From contig KV423932.1 of assembly GCA_001632435.1 (NCBI GenBank), positions 124,001 to 188,000 on the forward strand: a stretch of 64,000 bases of DNA, in the 5' to 3' direction. A model generated the notes under the pieces. That model saw nothing but the letters and a program-made list of their open reading frames with translations. It did not search any database and was not told the DNA's origin. The stretch comes from Calocera cornea HHB12733. Taxonomy: Eukaryota; Basidiomycota; Dacrymycetes; Dacrymycetales; Dacrymycetaceae. Position 1 is the stretch's first letter; the number at the start of each line of letters is the position of its first letter. This document shows positions 11,326-21,048 of this stretch, piece by piece. Position numbers and translations under genes: made by a program.

Positions 11326-12050
11326 TCAGCGCCCATCCCTCCAATGCACCTTCCCCTCCGCACTCTTATCCCCCCACATAACCCGCTTATGATACGCCTT
11401 CCTCATCTCCCTAAACTCCCGCACGAACCCGTCCACTGCCCGCGCTGTATCGGCCTCGTGCTCGATCTCGGCTGTCGACGGCTTGACGAACTCGGAGGCG
11501 AGACGCTCGGAGGTCACGTCCAGGTCCGTGGTCGCATGGCGGAGGCGCATGAGCAGGAAGGTGGGGGCGAACCGCTGTGCATACGCGTGGTCATGATCAA
11601 ACGCATGCGGGTGTTGGAAGGGAAAGGGCAGACCTGGTAGACGTCCCGCTGCTCACGGTCCACATCGGCCCAGCGCCGCTTCAGGTCCTGCGCATGGTCG
11701 AACGCCGCCTGCGTCTCCGCTCGTAGCCGATTCAAGTCATCCTGCATCGCCAGACTCCGATCTAGACGCATGAGTATGAGTTATACTGCTGTTTTTATGA
11801 GATCATGCGGATGGGGATGAGGGCGTACGTGCGAGCTCGTCGTTTAGGTTGGCCAGATCTAGGATATCCTTCGTCGCGTGCTGCGCGGCCGGCAATGTGT
11901 TGACCAAGGCACCCAGGTACGCCGGGTCAGCAATGGCTTCTTTCACATCTTCTTCTCTACACCACGTCTCAGAATCACCTTATCAGTAGATGGATGAGCT
12001 TACGATAGATGTGCTAGCTCGGGATAGGTCTGCGTAAGAGGGGTATTCAT
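11326..12050 (-). CDS. VPS37: ESCRT-I subunit VPS37 (Mod(r) domain)
   Basis: Four exons, 12004-12050, 11829-11956, 11634-11761 and 11326-11574, give 183 aa. The phases chain without error. The protein is almost wholly alpha-helical. The core EEDVKEAIADPAYLGALVNT, then a coiled coil (RSLAMQDDLNRLRAETQAAF), then RFAPTFLLMRLRHATTDLD and a C-terminal helix is the Mod(r) domain layout of VPS37. In ESCRT-I, VPS37 pairs with VPS23 and VPS28 to sort ubiquitinated cargo at endosomes. The length is close to yeast Vps37 (213 aa). It is divergently transcribed from RRP40. Confidence 0.85.
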
Positions 12051-12476
12051 GGTCGTCTGAGCGCTGGCCCGTGGAACGAGAGACAAGCGCCCAGCATCAG
12101 TAAAAAACAACCTTGTCTATTGTGGCTATGTAGCCTATATAGGGGTCCTAGCACCCATTGCAATCCTGCCTTTATATAGCATTGTGTCCTGTACTTTGTG
12201 CACTGTGACAAACTCCCAGTTTTATTACATTTATGCAGAAGAAGTGCCAAACACATGTTGGCTACATGTCTGAACATGTTTGGAGAAAGAGGGACCATTG
12301 TAGACGGCAAAATCGTGCTCAAAAATGTTATCCATAGCATCTATAGCGCTCATAGGGACCCCTGCTATCAGGGTCCTGCGGTTTTTACAGATGAGGGTCC
12401 ATTTTCAGCTGCCATATTTCCCTCCCCAGCTACGACCACCACACCTCGGACATCTCCTCCTCATCCGGTTCTCGCC
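12051..12476. promoter_or_regulatory. Divergent promoter, VPS37 and RRP40
   Basis: The start codons of two divergent genes lie 426 bases apart. The middle is AT-rich relative to the genes. A tatata stretch (cctatatagg, near 12132-12141) is a self-complementary decamer. No other element was recognised. Confidence 0.45.
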
Positions 12477-13268
12477 ATGTCATATGTGCTCCCCGGAGAT
12501 GTGCTCACGCTCCCTACACCCCCACCAAAGTCGCTCAAGCTCGGCCCGGGGTTGCTGATGTTGCATACGCCTGGCAATCCGGTGATCGCGCATCGGCCTG
12601 GGGTCCTGCACTCGACGCAGAAGCAGCAGCATTGGGTAGAGACAGAGTCGCGCCGCGTAAGTCTAGTGTGAATCTAGCAGTATGGAAATGGAGTTGAACG
12701 ACTTGCAGTACATACCAGCATCGCAGGAAAGCGTCATTGGCGTGATCACCTACCGAGCCGCAGAAGCCTACCGCGTCGACATTGGCGGTGCCCACCAAGC
12801 ATCACTCGACGTCCTAGCCTTCGAAAGCGCAACGAAGCGCAACCGGCCAATGCTGAAAGTCGGAAACCTCGTCTATGCACGAGTGAGCCTGGCGAATAGG
12901 GATATGGATCCGGAGCTGGAGTGTTTTGATGCGACGACGAGGAAGGCGGACGGGTTTGGGGAACTGAAGGATGGGTTTATTGTGGAGTGCAGTTTGGGGA
13001 CATGTCGAAAGTGCGCAAGATGCATTTCAAACCACGTGGAGAGTGCTAATGATGGTATGATAGACTATTAGACTCGAAGCACTTCCTCCTGCCTTCACTG
13101 GCACAGAAGTTCCCGTTCGAGGTGGCCGTCGGCATGAACGGGAGGGTGTGGTTGCGAGCAGGTTCCGTGAAGGCAACAGTGGCAATATCAAGAGCCATCG
13201 AAATGCTCGACGATCGACAAACAAGCGATGAGGAGGTCGCTGCATTCGTGCAACACATGGACGTATGA
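12477..13268 (+). CDS. RRP40: Exosome complex component RRP40
   Basis: Three exons, 12477-12656, 12709-13010 and 13064-13268, give 228 aa (yeast Rrp40 is 240). The short N-terminal domain starts MSYVLPGDVLTLPTPP. The S1-like domain contains YIPASQESVIGVITYRAAEA, and the KH domain lies in exon 3. The cap-protein signature ECSLGTCRKLLD spans the exon 2/3 junction, which fixes the donor GTGCGC after TGTCGAAA. RRP40 is one of three S1/KH cap subunits on the six-subunit ring of the RNA exosome and helps thread RNA in both nucleus and cytoplasm. The upstream open frame that extends the reading frame lacks conservation, so the ATG at 12477 was chosen. Confidence 0.92.
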
Positions 13269-13477
13269 GATGGTGTGGGGTAAAAATTCGAAGAGTAGAG
13301 GAACGCCCGCTGAGGCAAGCATGTTCCCTCCTGTATAACCTGTATACCCGCATCACTCCATATGTTACATTAGACCCGTAAAGGAAAGCCATCTGTGTGA
13401 GACAGTCATGAGCTTCTGCGCAGCACGCCGTGGCCCTGTGCCCTTGTACCGCACGCTGGCAAGAGCTGACAGTTTAC
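13269..13477. other. RRP40 3' flank
   Basis: A short non-coding stretch between the RRP40 stop and the tRNA-like element. Nothing specific was recognised. Confidence 0.4.
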
Positions 13478-13549
13478 TCCGAGGTAGTGCAACGGAGCAC
13501 AATCAGACATACTTACCTGAACTTCCTGGGTTCAAATCCCAGTCTCGGA
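13478..13549 (+). tRNA. tRNA-like Pol III element, probably degenerate
   Basis: The 72 bases fold like a tRNA. The acceptor arms TCCGAGG (13478-13484) and TCTCGGA (13543-13549) pair over 7 bp with one G-T. A D-arm GTGC/GCAC lies at 13487-13500. The T-arm CTGGG-TTCAAAT-CCCAG lies at 13526-13542. The internal promoter boxes are canonical: A box TAGTGCAACGG and B box GGTTCAAATCC. The 5' half recalls fungal tRNA-Glu. The anticodon arm is wrong: only TCAG/CTGA pairs, enclosing a 10-base loop rather than 7, with no clear U33 and anticodon. It is therefore more likely a tRNA relic or the head of a SINE than a working tRNA. A TTTT run follows 13 bases downstream. Confidence 0.5.
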
Positions 13550-13562
13550 AGACTTCGAATTA

Positions 13563-13566
13563 TTTT
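13563..13566 (+). terminator. Possible Pol III terminator
   Basis: A TTTT run follows the tRNA-like element at the normal distance for RNA polymerase III termination. It is short, so this is only supportive. Confidence 0.35.
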
Positions 13567-13798
13567 GCCATCTGTTCGGGCCACACCCCCTGTCGGACTG
13601 GGATCTGCGACTTGGTGACTTGCTTGTGACGAGGTGCCTCCGGGTTGCATGCGAAGGATGTGACTCACTATGACACCCTGCCGGACGCACCGCTTTCACT
13701 GGACCCAGCTCACATATATTCTGGTCATTCACGCAGGTTGAAGTACAAGTGTATCAATAATCATTGAGCCAGGTCCATCGGCGCCATCCATATGCAGC

Positions 13799-16700
13799 TC
13801 AAGCGGCCTCGTGCATACCGAGGATCCCGCGAAGCTCCGTTTTCAAGTCAGGCAAGTCGTCTTCAGTGTTCCACTTCCCGAGATCCCAGGCCACGAAGCG
13901 TTTCATGACATCCTGAGCGGATTCAAGATCCACCCTCTCGTGTTCGGACAGTGCCTCGTTTAGAATTTGGTCAATATCATCCTGTGCAACGAGTCGACTG
14001 CCGAAGTTCAGCGACCGACCACAGCGAGAGTTGACAGAACGACTGACGTCACGTGCTCTGCCCTCTCCACCACTCTCCTCGGAATGCCTTGAAGCAAAGC
14101 GCATCGTGCAGCATGGGAAGTTAGGGCAAGACCAGGAGCAACTCTACAGCAGTGTTAGAAGGGATATAATAACCCAATGATCCGCATCTCAGGTACCGGA
14201 ACAAATAGGTGATGTGCTCATTTAGTTGATCAGCATAGTCATCACTGTGTTCCGTGTCGATGATGCTCCCGGTAGGTGAGGTGAACATTATCTGCATATG
14301 TGCGAAATTGATTGGAGAGTTTGGAGAGAGGCCGTCAGGCGTGAAAATTTCGTGGAAGTGGGTCGCCGCCAGGACTTTGGGACCGGAGTGTCCCAGCTTG
14401 AGCAAGTGATCAATAGTGCCACAAAAGAGGCCAGCGCCATCTATCAGAAGCATGGCAACTTCAGCGGGGCGATAGTGAAGCAGAGTTGTCTGACAAGCCT
14501 GATGATCTTGTCCCCTTGCCAAATTCGTCAAGGATGAGAAGACTCCGAGCAGTACAATTTCGCAGCGCCAGTGACACTTGAGCAAGGTCAATCATGAAAG
14601 CCGATTGCATCTGGTTACCAGGGTAATGTTGATCAGGAAATGGTTTGACACCGAGAGACGGCACGAACTTTCGACACCGATTCCCGTGTTTGACACCTCG
14701 TGAAGACTGCCACCTAGTAAGTACAGTGCTTTCAAGTTACGGTGGATATTACTCTTATCGACGATGCCGATGGTTGCCTGCTCTGCTGGAACAAAGCTAC
14801 GGGAACGGTGAGTGAATGTACTTGGCTTCAGCACGACGCGTACCATCCAATCTAGGAAAATGTGAGAAGCGGCAGCCTATCTCAATAGTGGGTACTTACC
14901 TGTGCCATAAGGACAATCAGGGCTGTCTGAATGAGACGGTGAGAGGCACGACCAGAAGCATGATTCCCAAAAGCGAACCTGCTTGAGATAGACGCTCTGC
15001 ACTCATCAGCGAGAGGACAGCCGAAATAAGGATAACTCTCGCCTTGCCACATCCGTTGGCACCTGTCAGTATCATGATATTCCGGGAAGACTCTGCCCCG
15101 TCAGAATCGGATTCAGCGATGGCAGCGTCCCCTGCGGCCATGCGACAATCGTTCGGTACGAACGATTCCACACAGAGTTCTTGGACTGGATGCCGACCAT
15201 TCCGGATGTGGATGACATTCTCTTCCACAATGACTGGTCTATGCCAATCGTACATCTTGGAAGCTCTGGCGAAGCACAGCAAGCTTCGAGAGAGTTAGAG
15301 CAAGCAGGTCATGTTTGCAAGCTTATCGCACCAATCGAGCTCGACACAATGCATGAGAGCAGCATAAATTTGGTCGCTGAACTCCATGACACGCTCCCGG
15401 AGATCCTGGATGATTTCGATTTCGCGGTCCATCATGGATGTATAGACGTCGCCGATCTGCTGGTCCATGTCTGAAAAGCAGCTTTGAGTATCTGTAATGT
15501 GAACCAGACACTGGCAGACCTTTCATCTCCTGTGACTTGAAGTAGACCTTCTCCTCTGTCATAAACTGGAATGACCACCCTTCCATGCACTGGAAGTCTT
15601 CTTCTCCTTGCCATTCTGGCCGGAGAGGGATCGTTATCAGATAGCCGAGTTGCGGATAGTAGCAGACGTTGAGCTCCGAGGCAAATTGAGGCGGTATATG
15701 TCGACTCAGCTCCAAGGCAACGCGGGACTGGGTACACGATAAGATGATGGAAGGAATACGAGCAAATATGTCTGTACCATCAGACTGTCGAGCCCATGAT
15801 AGATGTGCCGAACATTGTCCAGTGCCTCGTCTACGCGTGGTCTCACAGCAACGCGGCATTCCAGCTCCGAAGCATCCCAATCAATCTGCCAACACCATTG
15901 GGAATGACCACGGAAAAAAAGGCGCAACTCACCGTCTCGTTGACGAGCGTGGCCATATCCCTGAAAGACGCAACTTCCAATGAAGCAAGGAGCTACGCAG
16001 CAGTGAGATGTGTGTCTCGCGCTGACGTCAGTCCCACTCACTTTTCTCACTATCTCGACCTCCTTGGCACCGCTTATCCCGGCTAGGTCTAATATGCCCT
16101 CGCGTAGTAGAGAACCTTCGTAGGCAAACTTGACTAACGCTCCCCACTCCTTGGGACCACCATCGGCGCGACCGCCTCGGAGTCCCAACAGCTTCATTGC
16201 TCGTCCAGCGCCGCCGAGTCCCTTGAGCCTCGCAGGAAATGTCGAAACCGTGGCACCTGCTTGCGGATGGAGAAACAAGGATATAGCGTCGTGCCGTGCC
16301 CGGATGGCGTGCGGGTCTGTTAGAGGACGGAGCAATGCCCTCCGGAGGAGCGGCGGCGTGAGAGGGGTGTTTGCCGGTAACAATAATCCTGTGACCATGA
16401 GCTGATGAAGTCAGCAGGGTATAGCTCACAACGAACCATATAGGGAAAGTGACTCCTTGGACCGATCGGAGAAGCTGTTCGCGTGCTGCTGCGAGCTGAA
16501 GACTTGTAGGGAAGACAAAGCATCTGCATTGATGTGCATGTATCGATCCCTTTCAGCAGATCAGTGATGTTACGTGACCGTCAATGCCAAGAATACATAC
16601 ATGGTGAAGCTCTTGAGATCCACTATGTCAAGACTTGCAACGCCTGCATCTTCGAGTTCACCTACGCTCGCCCGCATGCGAACTAGGTGATCAAGCAAAG

Positions 16701-17690
16701 CAGCGGCCGAACCCATCTGCGACAGAAGTGAAATGAGCATCCATGATGTGTGCCATAAGAGCAACACTGACGCATAGATACGAGTTTCCGTCGGCCTTGC
16801 CCCAGTTGCTCAATCGTAGCTTGCCTTCCCACGTCGCTCGTTCCGGGTCCTTCCCCTTCCCAACTCTGGACCGCATGAAGTTGTACGCGTCTCGCAGCCC
16901 TGAACCGTTTGAGGTTGGTGAAGACGGAGCGTAGTCCGAAGAGGAATCAGAAAATAGAGGAAGCGAAAGGAGTCGGTCTGCGCCACGGGCAGGAGTGAAC
17001 TCGTGTGACATGCGAAGGTTGTACGTGATGTTGTTGGTTATGCCTGCGGATCCCGCGATCAGTTCTTCAGGGCCAACGAGGTGGACATTCAGCACATACA
17101 GTGTTCCTCCACAGCTGCCTGGAACCTTTCGTCCGATTTGGAGCTCGTGAGCACCGTCTGCGGCGTGGTCTGCTCGAGTACTGAAGCATAGGATCAATAT
17201 CTGCGTTACAGAGGTACATATATGCGCACCTGCGACGGCCAAGTCGAACGCTGCGCTATCCTCCGTGTCCTCGAGCAAGTACAAAGTGCTGGTCGCAGGA
17301 TCGTAGATGGCTGCACCCAGTCGCTGAGAGTTGGAGTTCATCGCCACGCAGACCTATACGAAAAGTGAGATATATGCGCTCACATACCGCCGCATCAAGG
17401 CACCGACGCACCTGATCTAGCCCGTCATCGCGCTCAATATCGTCAGACGAGATACTCATGGCCATCCTCCCCCCCTCCAGCTCGTTCTGTATCGTGCTCG
17501 CATCGTCGTCCAGCTCCGGCTCCGGCGTGTCCTCAACTACCGACTCGCGCAACGAGCTCCCCCAGTGTACCTGCGGCTTGCTATCGTTCGTCTTCTTCGA
17601 CTTTTTGTACCAGTTCGCGGCAGGCGTGATGCTCCGCGAGCGGTTGGATGCCGGTGTCTCGCTGCGTTTCCGTTTGCTGTAGTTCGGCAT
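13799..17690 (-). CDS. MSH5: MutS homologue MSH5 (meiotic)
   Basis: Twenty-one exons give 957 aa: 17412-17690, 17230-17353, 17100-17180, 16772-17043, 16601-16716, 16437-16549, 16042-16388, 15933-15992, 15778-15885, 15520-15727, 15332-15470, 15043-15283, 14979-14996, 14900-14926, 14844-14851, 14753-14796, 14669-14706, 14499-14610, 14197-14440, 14048-14143 and 13799-13997. All phases chain. The family is fixed by the lever region (KESLSLYGLL, RPLTDPHAIRARHDA, RPRVDEALDNVRHIYHGLDS) and the ATPase domain: Walker A GANGCGKS near 690-697, IGCFVPAEQATIGIVDK, SAFMIDLAQVSLALRN, and Walker B LLILDEFGKGT near 765-775. MSH5 forms the MutSgamma clamp with MSH4 and stabilises crossover intermediates in meiosis; the N-terminal mismatch-reading domain of MutS is absent, as expected. 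The N-terminal 93 aa are disordered. Two introns need GC-AG borders and three exons are 8-27 bases. Confidence 0.88.
14441..14498 (-). other. GC-AG intron in MSH5 (between exons 18 and 19)
   Basis: The exon ends ..TCATCAG and the intron begins GCTTGT and ends TGATAG. Only this junction gives the expected DEFGKGTRSSDGAGLF across the Walker B region; the nearby GT (two bases on) shifts the frame. Confidence 0.7.
14844..14851 (-). other. 8-base microexon of MSH5 (exon 15)
   Basis: The 8 bases ATTGGATG encode Ile-Gly and two bases of Cys. It has an AG before it and GTACGC after it. It joins LIVLMAQ to IGCFVPAEQ, which matches the family consensus exactly at this point. Confidence 0.7.
14997..15042 (-). 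other. GC-AG intron in MSH5 at Walker A
   Basis: The exon ends ..GGCAAG and the intron starts GCGAGA and ends GTGCAG. The next 18-base exon codes SVYLKQ, rebuilding GANGCGKSVYLKQ. The alternative GT donor six bases on would insert Ala-Arg between the P-loop Lys and Ser. Confidence 0.7.
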
Positions 17691-17934
17691 CGTGGCAGTG
17701 GGTTGCTTGGTGGTGGAAAGACTCCAAGGAGCGCGTCACGTGCGGGGGTTCCAGCGCGCGCTGCTCCTCCGATGGCGCTCAAGGGCGGTGAGACAAGATC
17801 GCATTAACCTACAAGTACAGATTATCTTTTTTCAAACGTGCATCTATCGATACATACGTGTATAACAATTAATTCAGGCGCTTTCCCCCAACATCTATTC
17901 ACCAGTCCAAAGCCAGTCATAATGTCTCATGATT
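17691..17934. other. MSH5 upstream region
   Basis: Short spacer between the MSH5 start codon and the 3' end of the next minus-strand gene. It presumably contains the MSH5 promoter. Confidence 0.4.
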
Positions 17935-19723
17935 TCATCGGAAGTCGTCCGTCGCCTGGTCCAGCACGCTGTTGAGCAGGTCCGTCGCCTTCTTCCGCAG
18001 CGCCGGGTCGATATTCTGGTTGTCCTGCGTCACGAGCTGGAGGGCGACGTTGATCGCCCTGTCCATCTTGTCACTCTTCCTGCTGCCGGGCGAGTCGGTC
18101 GCCGCGGGGTCGTCGAGCGTGCGGGAGGAGGAGGACTGTGGGCTGTTGAGCGCCACGGATGGTGCTTGCACGGCAGTGGCAGACGACTTGCGGGGTGGGG
18201 ATTGGAGGGCAGAGCGGGGGGAGGCTTGCGCTTGCATGGCCTGCGGCCGCCGGATGGGCGAGGTGATGGTAGGCGCGTCCATCGTTTCGGACGCTTCGTC
18301 CTCGTCTCCGTCTTCGTCGTCCGACGCTTGCTCTTCAGCCAAAGCACGCCCACTAGAGCTGGCGGGGGTGAACGTCCCCGTCGGCGGTATCTGCTTCTCA
18401 TCCGGAGGGAGACTACGAACCTCAAAACACAGCCCAGCACCTGACATGCGGGACTCACAACTGATTGAACGTCTCCAGCCACCCACGGCCGTACCACATC
18501 ATCGTAGTAAACGTCGTAAGCTGGCCAATGAGCGCACCCTCGTCCCGCGCCTTCTCGAGCTGCTTCCCCACCTTGAACTTGTTGTCCACATACGGCTCGA
18601 GCCCCTGCGCGCGCGCCCACCGGTCGTACGCGTTCAGCCGCCGCTGCGTCTCCAGCAGCCGCTTCCACCGGTTGGCGATACCGTGCCGTGGGCGCGGGGC
18701 GCCGATGGCTGCGGGCGTGGTCTGGAAGAAGCGGGAGGGTCGCTGCTGCGCCTCGAGGATATGTAGCGGGCTAGAGAAGACCCATCTGAACAGATCTGCA
18801 CGCATACATCAGCCATCCTACCCCTGTCCCCATATAACAACGGAATGGCACACCTTCCGTCTCCTCAGGCTTCCACACACTCCCCTCCCCGCGCTTCGGC
18901 CTCCCACCCCCACCCTTCCCCACCCCCACCCCCGTGCCCATATCCTCATCCTCGCTCCCCCTTTCCTCCCCCTCCCCCACAGAAGAAACCTGGCTCGACC
19001 CCGGTAGCGGCGCGCCCTGCCTTGAGCGCGGAGAAGGGTCGACGCTGGCGGGACCGCGACTCGGGCTGGGGAGGAGCGCCGGGGGCAGGGTAGCCGGGCT
19101 GGGGAGGGTGCGCGTACTTGGGCTGGGCAGAGGCTGCTGGGTACCTCCTGGCACCGACACCGACACCGAGGCCGCCTGCTGCTGCTGCTGGGCCTGGTTC
19201 TGCAAAAACCGATAGATTTCCGGGCCCTGCTGGAGCCACACTGTGTTCATATACCCGCCTCCGTACCCCGTGCTCAGGCCCGGGCTGGGTCTGGGGGCGG
19301 TAGGCGAGCTGCGCGCGGGGAGGGAGGGAGGGGGCATGAGCAGGCTGTCCCCTACCGCTGCTGTTGTGAGGGCCGGCTGGGGCTGGGCGGGGGAGCGCTG
19401 CTGTGCCTGCTGCATCTGGGCTTGGTGCGCTTGTTGGAGCGCTTGCTGCTGTTGCTGCTGTTGCTGCTGCTGTTGTTGTTGTTGCAGAGCCTGCTGCTGC
19501 TGCTGCTGCTGCTGGAACGCGCCCAGCTGCTGAAGCCCAAAGGAAGGCACGTTCTTCAGCCCTAGCGAGCCGAACGCGACCGGACTCCCTTGCTGCCCTT
19601 GCCCCATCGTCATTCCCTGACCCGGTGCAGCGGGCAGCGACAGCCCGAGCGGGAGCGGGTACTGACCCTGCCCCGCGAGCTGCCCCTGCGAGGGGAGGGT
19701 CCACCCCGGCCAGAGGTCCGCCG

Positions 19724-19761
<38 letters not shown>

Positions 19762-20057
19762 GGGAGGGAGGACATGAGGAACCCTTGCCTCTGCAGCTGT
19801 GCCAATGACATTCCGGGCGATCCGGCTGAGCCCCTCATCGTCCCTATCCCCTGCTGCCCCAGCCCGTCCAGTGTTTGACCAGCGCTTGCGCCGCTCGAGG
19901 GTATGACGATGCTCGCTGTGCCCGCTGCGCCTACCGAGCCAGTACCAGAGTTGGAGCTGGCGCCAGCAGCGGACTCTGCGCGCCTTCGGCTCGGAGAGGT
20001 GGGCAGATCTGTCTCGTCCAGCGGGCGCTTGCTCCCTCGCGGGGTTGTGGAGGGCAT
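17935..20057 (-). CDS. Poly-Gln nuclear-type protein of unknown function
   Basis: Three exons, 18854-20057, 18459-18795 and 17935-18412, give 672 aa. The start at 20057 (MPSTTPRGSKRPLDETDLPT) was preferred over an in-frame ATG 63 bases upstream because it opens with an NLS-like basic stretch. The first 400 aa are low complexity: Ser/Gly/Ala-rich, a run of 12 Gln (about residues 100-111), runs of 8 and 15 Gln near 182-206, and Pro/Ser-rich stretches. The only folded part appears to be residues about 395-515, with GSVWKPEETEDLFRWVFSSP and helical segments such as RHGIANRWKRLLETQRRLNA. The C-terminus is acidic and ends in a helix (DPALRKKATDLLNSVLDQA). I do not recognise the family. The composition suggests a transcriptional or chromatin regulator; this is inference. 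Confidence 0.72.
19444..19513 (-). repeat. CAG/CAA repeat coding poly-Gln (two runs)
   Basis: On the plus strand this reads as CTG/TTG triplets. It encodes two Gln runs split by Ala-Leu. The mix of CAG and CAA codons may stabilise the second run against slippage. Confidence 0.85.
19725..19760 (-). repeat. Pure (CAG)12 repeat
   Basis: Twelve uninterrupted CTG triplets on the plus strand, coding 12 Gln. Being pure, it is likely length-polymorphic. Confidence 0.9.
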
Positions 20058-21048
20058 TGTTGCGAGTCGTAAGACCGGGATTGGCAGAGATGGTACTGAG
20101 CCGGGTATGGGTATCAACACCCTCTCCCTAGGCCCATCGCAGCAGCGCCCAGGAACAAGAAGCGCCCCTCTCTCGTTGGAGGAGGAGGGGAGGGGTCGGC
20201 GACCGAGCGTCGAGCGCGTGGGCGGAGCGGCGGGTCGGGGGACAACAGTCAGGGATCGGCAGGGCCAGTGCTATGTAGGGCGCGTGTTTGGGACACGTGT
20301 GCGGCACGAGGGCATAAAGCAGGAAGGAAAGGCTGCGAAGGTCGGGAAGTTGTTGACAAGTGCGTGGTCCGAGACTAATTAAAGCAGTACTGGCAGATGC
20401 TTGTTCATGTCCCCTTCTACATAAAGTACCGCGATAGACTTTGCCCGAACATGACGTACTCCCGAGCCAACACTTCGGCTCCGACCCGCTCCGCACAACG
20501 TAAACTGTATGGACTGGCATTGCGTTGCATGGTATGTACACATGTGTGATCGTCGTAGCATCATTTCTTTCTTTCTTTGATATCAATCCCCATCAACACA
20601 AGAATCGTACAGATCGAGTGGCCAACAAAATGGCAAGAAGGATGCACAGCAAGCAAGAAGAGAAAACAAGCACAGCAAGAAATGGCAAGATAGAAGAAAC
20701 ACGAAAACGAAGGCATGCATGTTGTATATACGGAAATTGCATGGTGTGGTAAATCAAGAACAAGCACTCATTGCGTCACGCCAAAGCGTACACGTACGAA
20801 CGGAGCACGCCCCACGCGGTGCATTTTCAGAATGGAATCGTCCAATCGGCCCAGCATTCGGGAAACGCCGAGGCGGGCCCGAGACAGAGGGTGATTTCCC
20901 CTGAAGAAGCAGAAGCATCGATCGGGACCGGGGGCGCGAACCGCCGGTCACACGACCTCGATCTCCTCGGAGTGGGATGGCCCACCGTCCAGTATAGGCA
21001 GGAGGATGCCATTCCGGGCGAGATCGCGCGACGCCTGCCGGACGAGGC
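20058..21048. other. Intergenic region upstream of the poly-Gln gene
   Basis: It holds the promoter of the poly-Gln gene and the 3' flank of the zinc-finger gene. Around 20560-20580 there is a short TTTC repeat (tttctttctttc). Open frames crossing it carry no family motif. A frame running through 20948-21238 on the minus strand is a shadow of the zinc-finger coding end. Confidence 0.5.
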
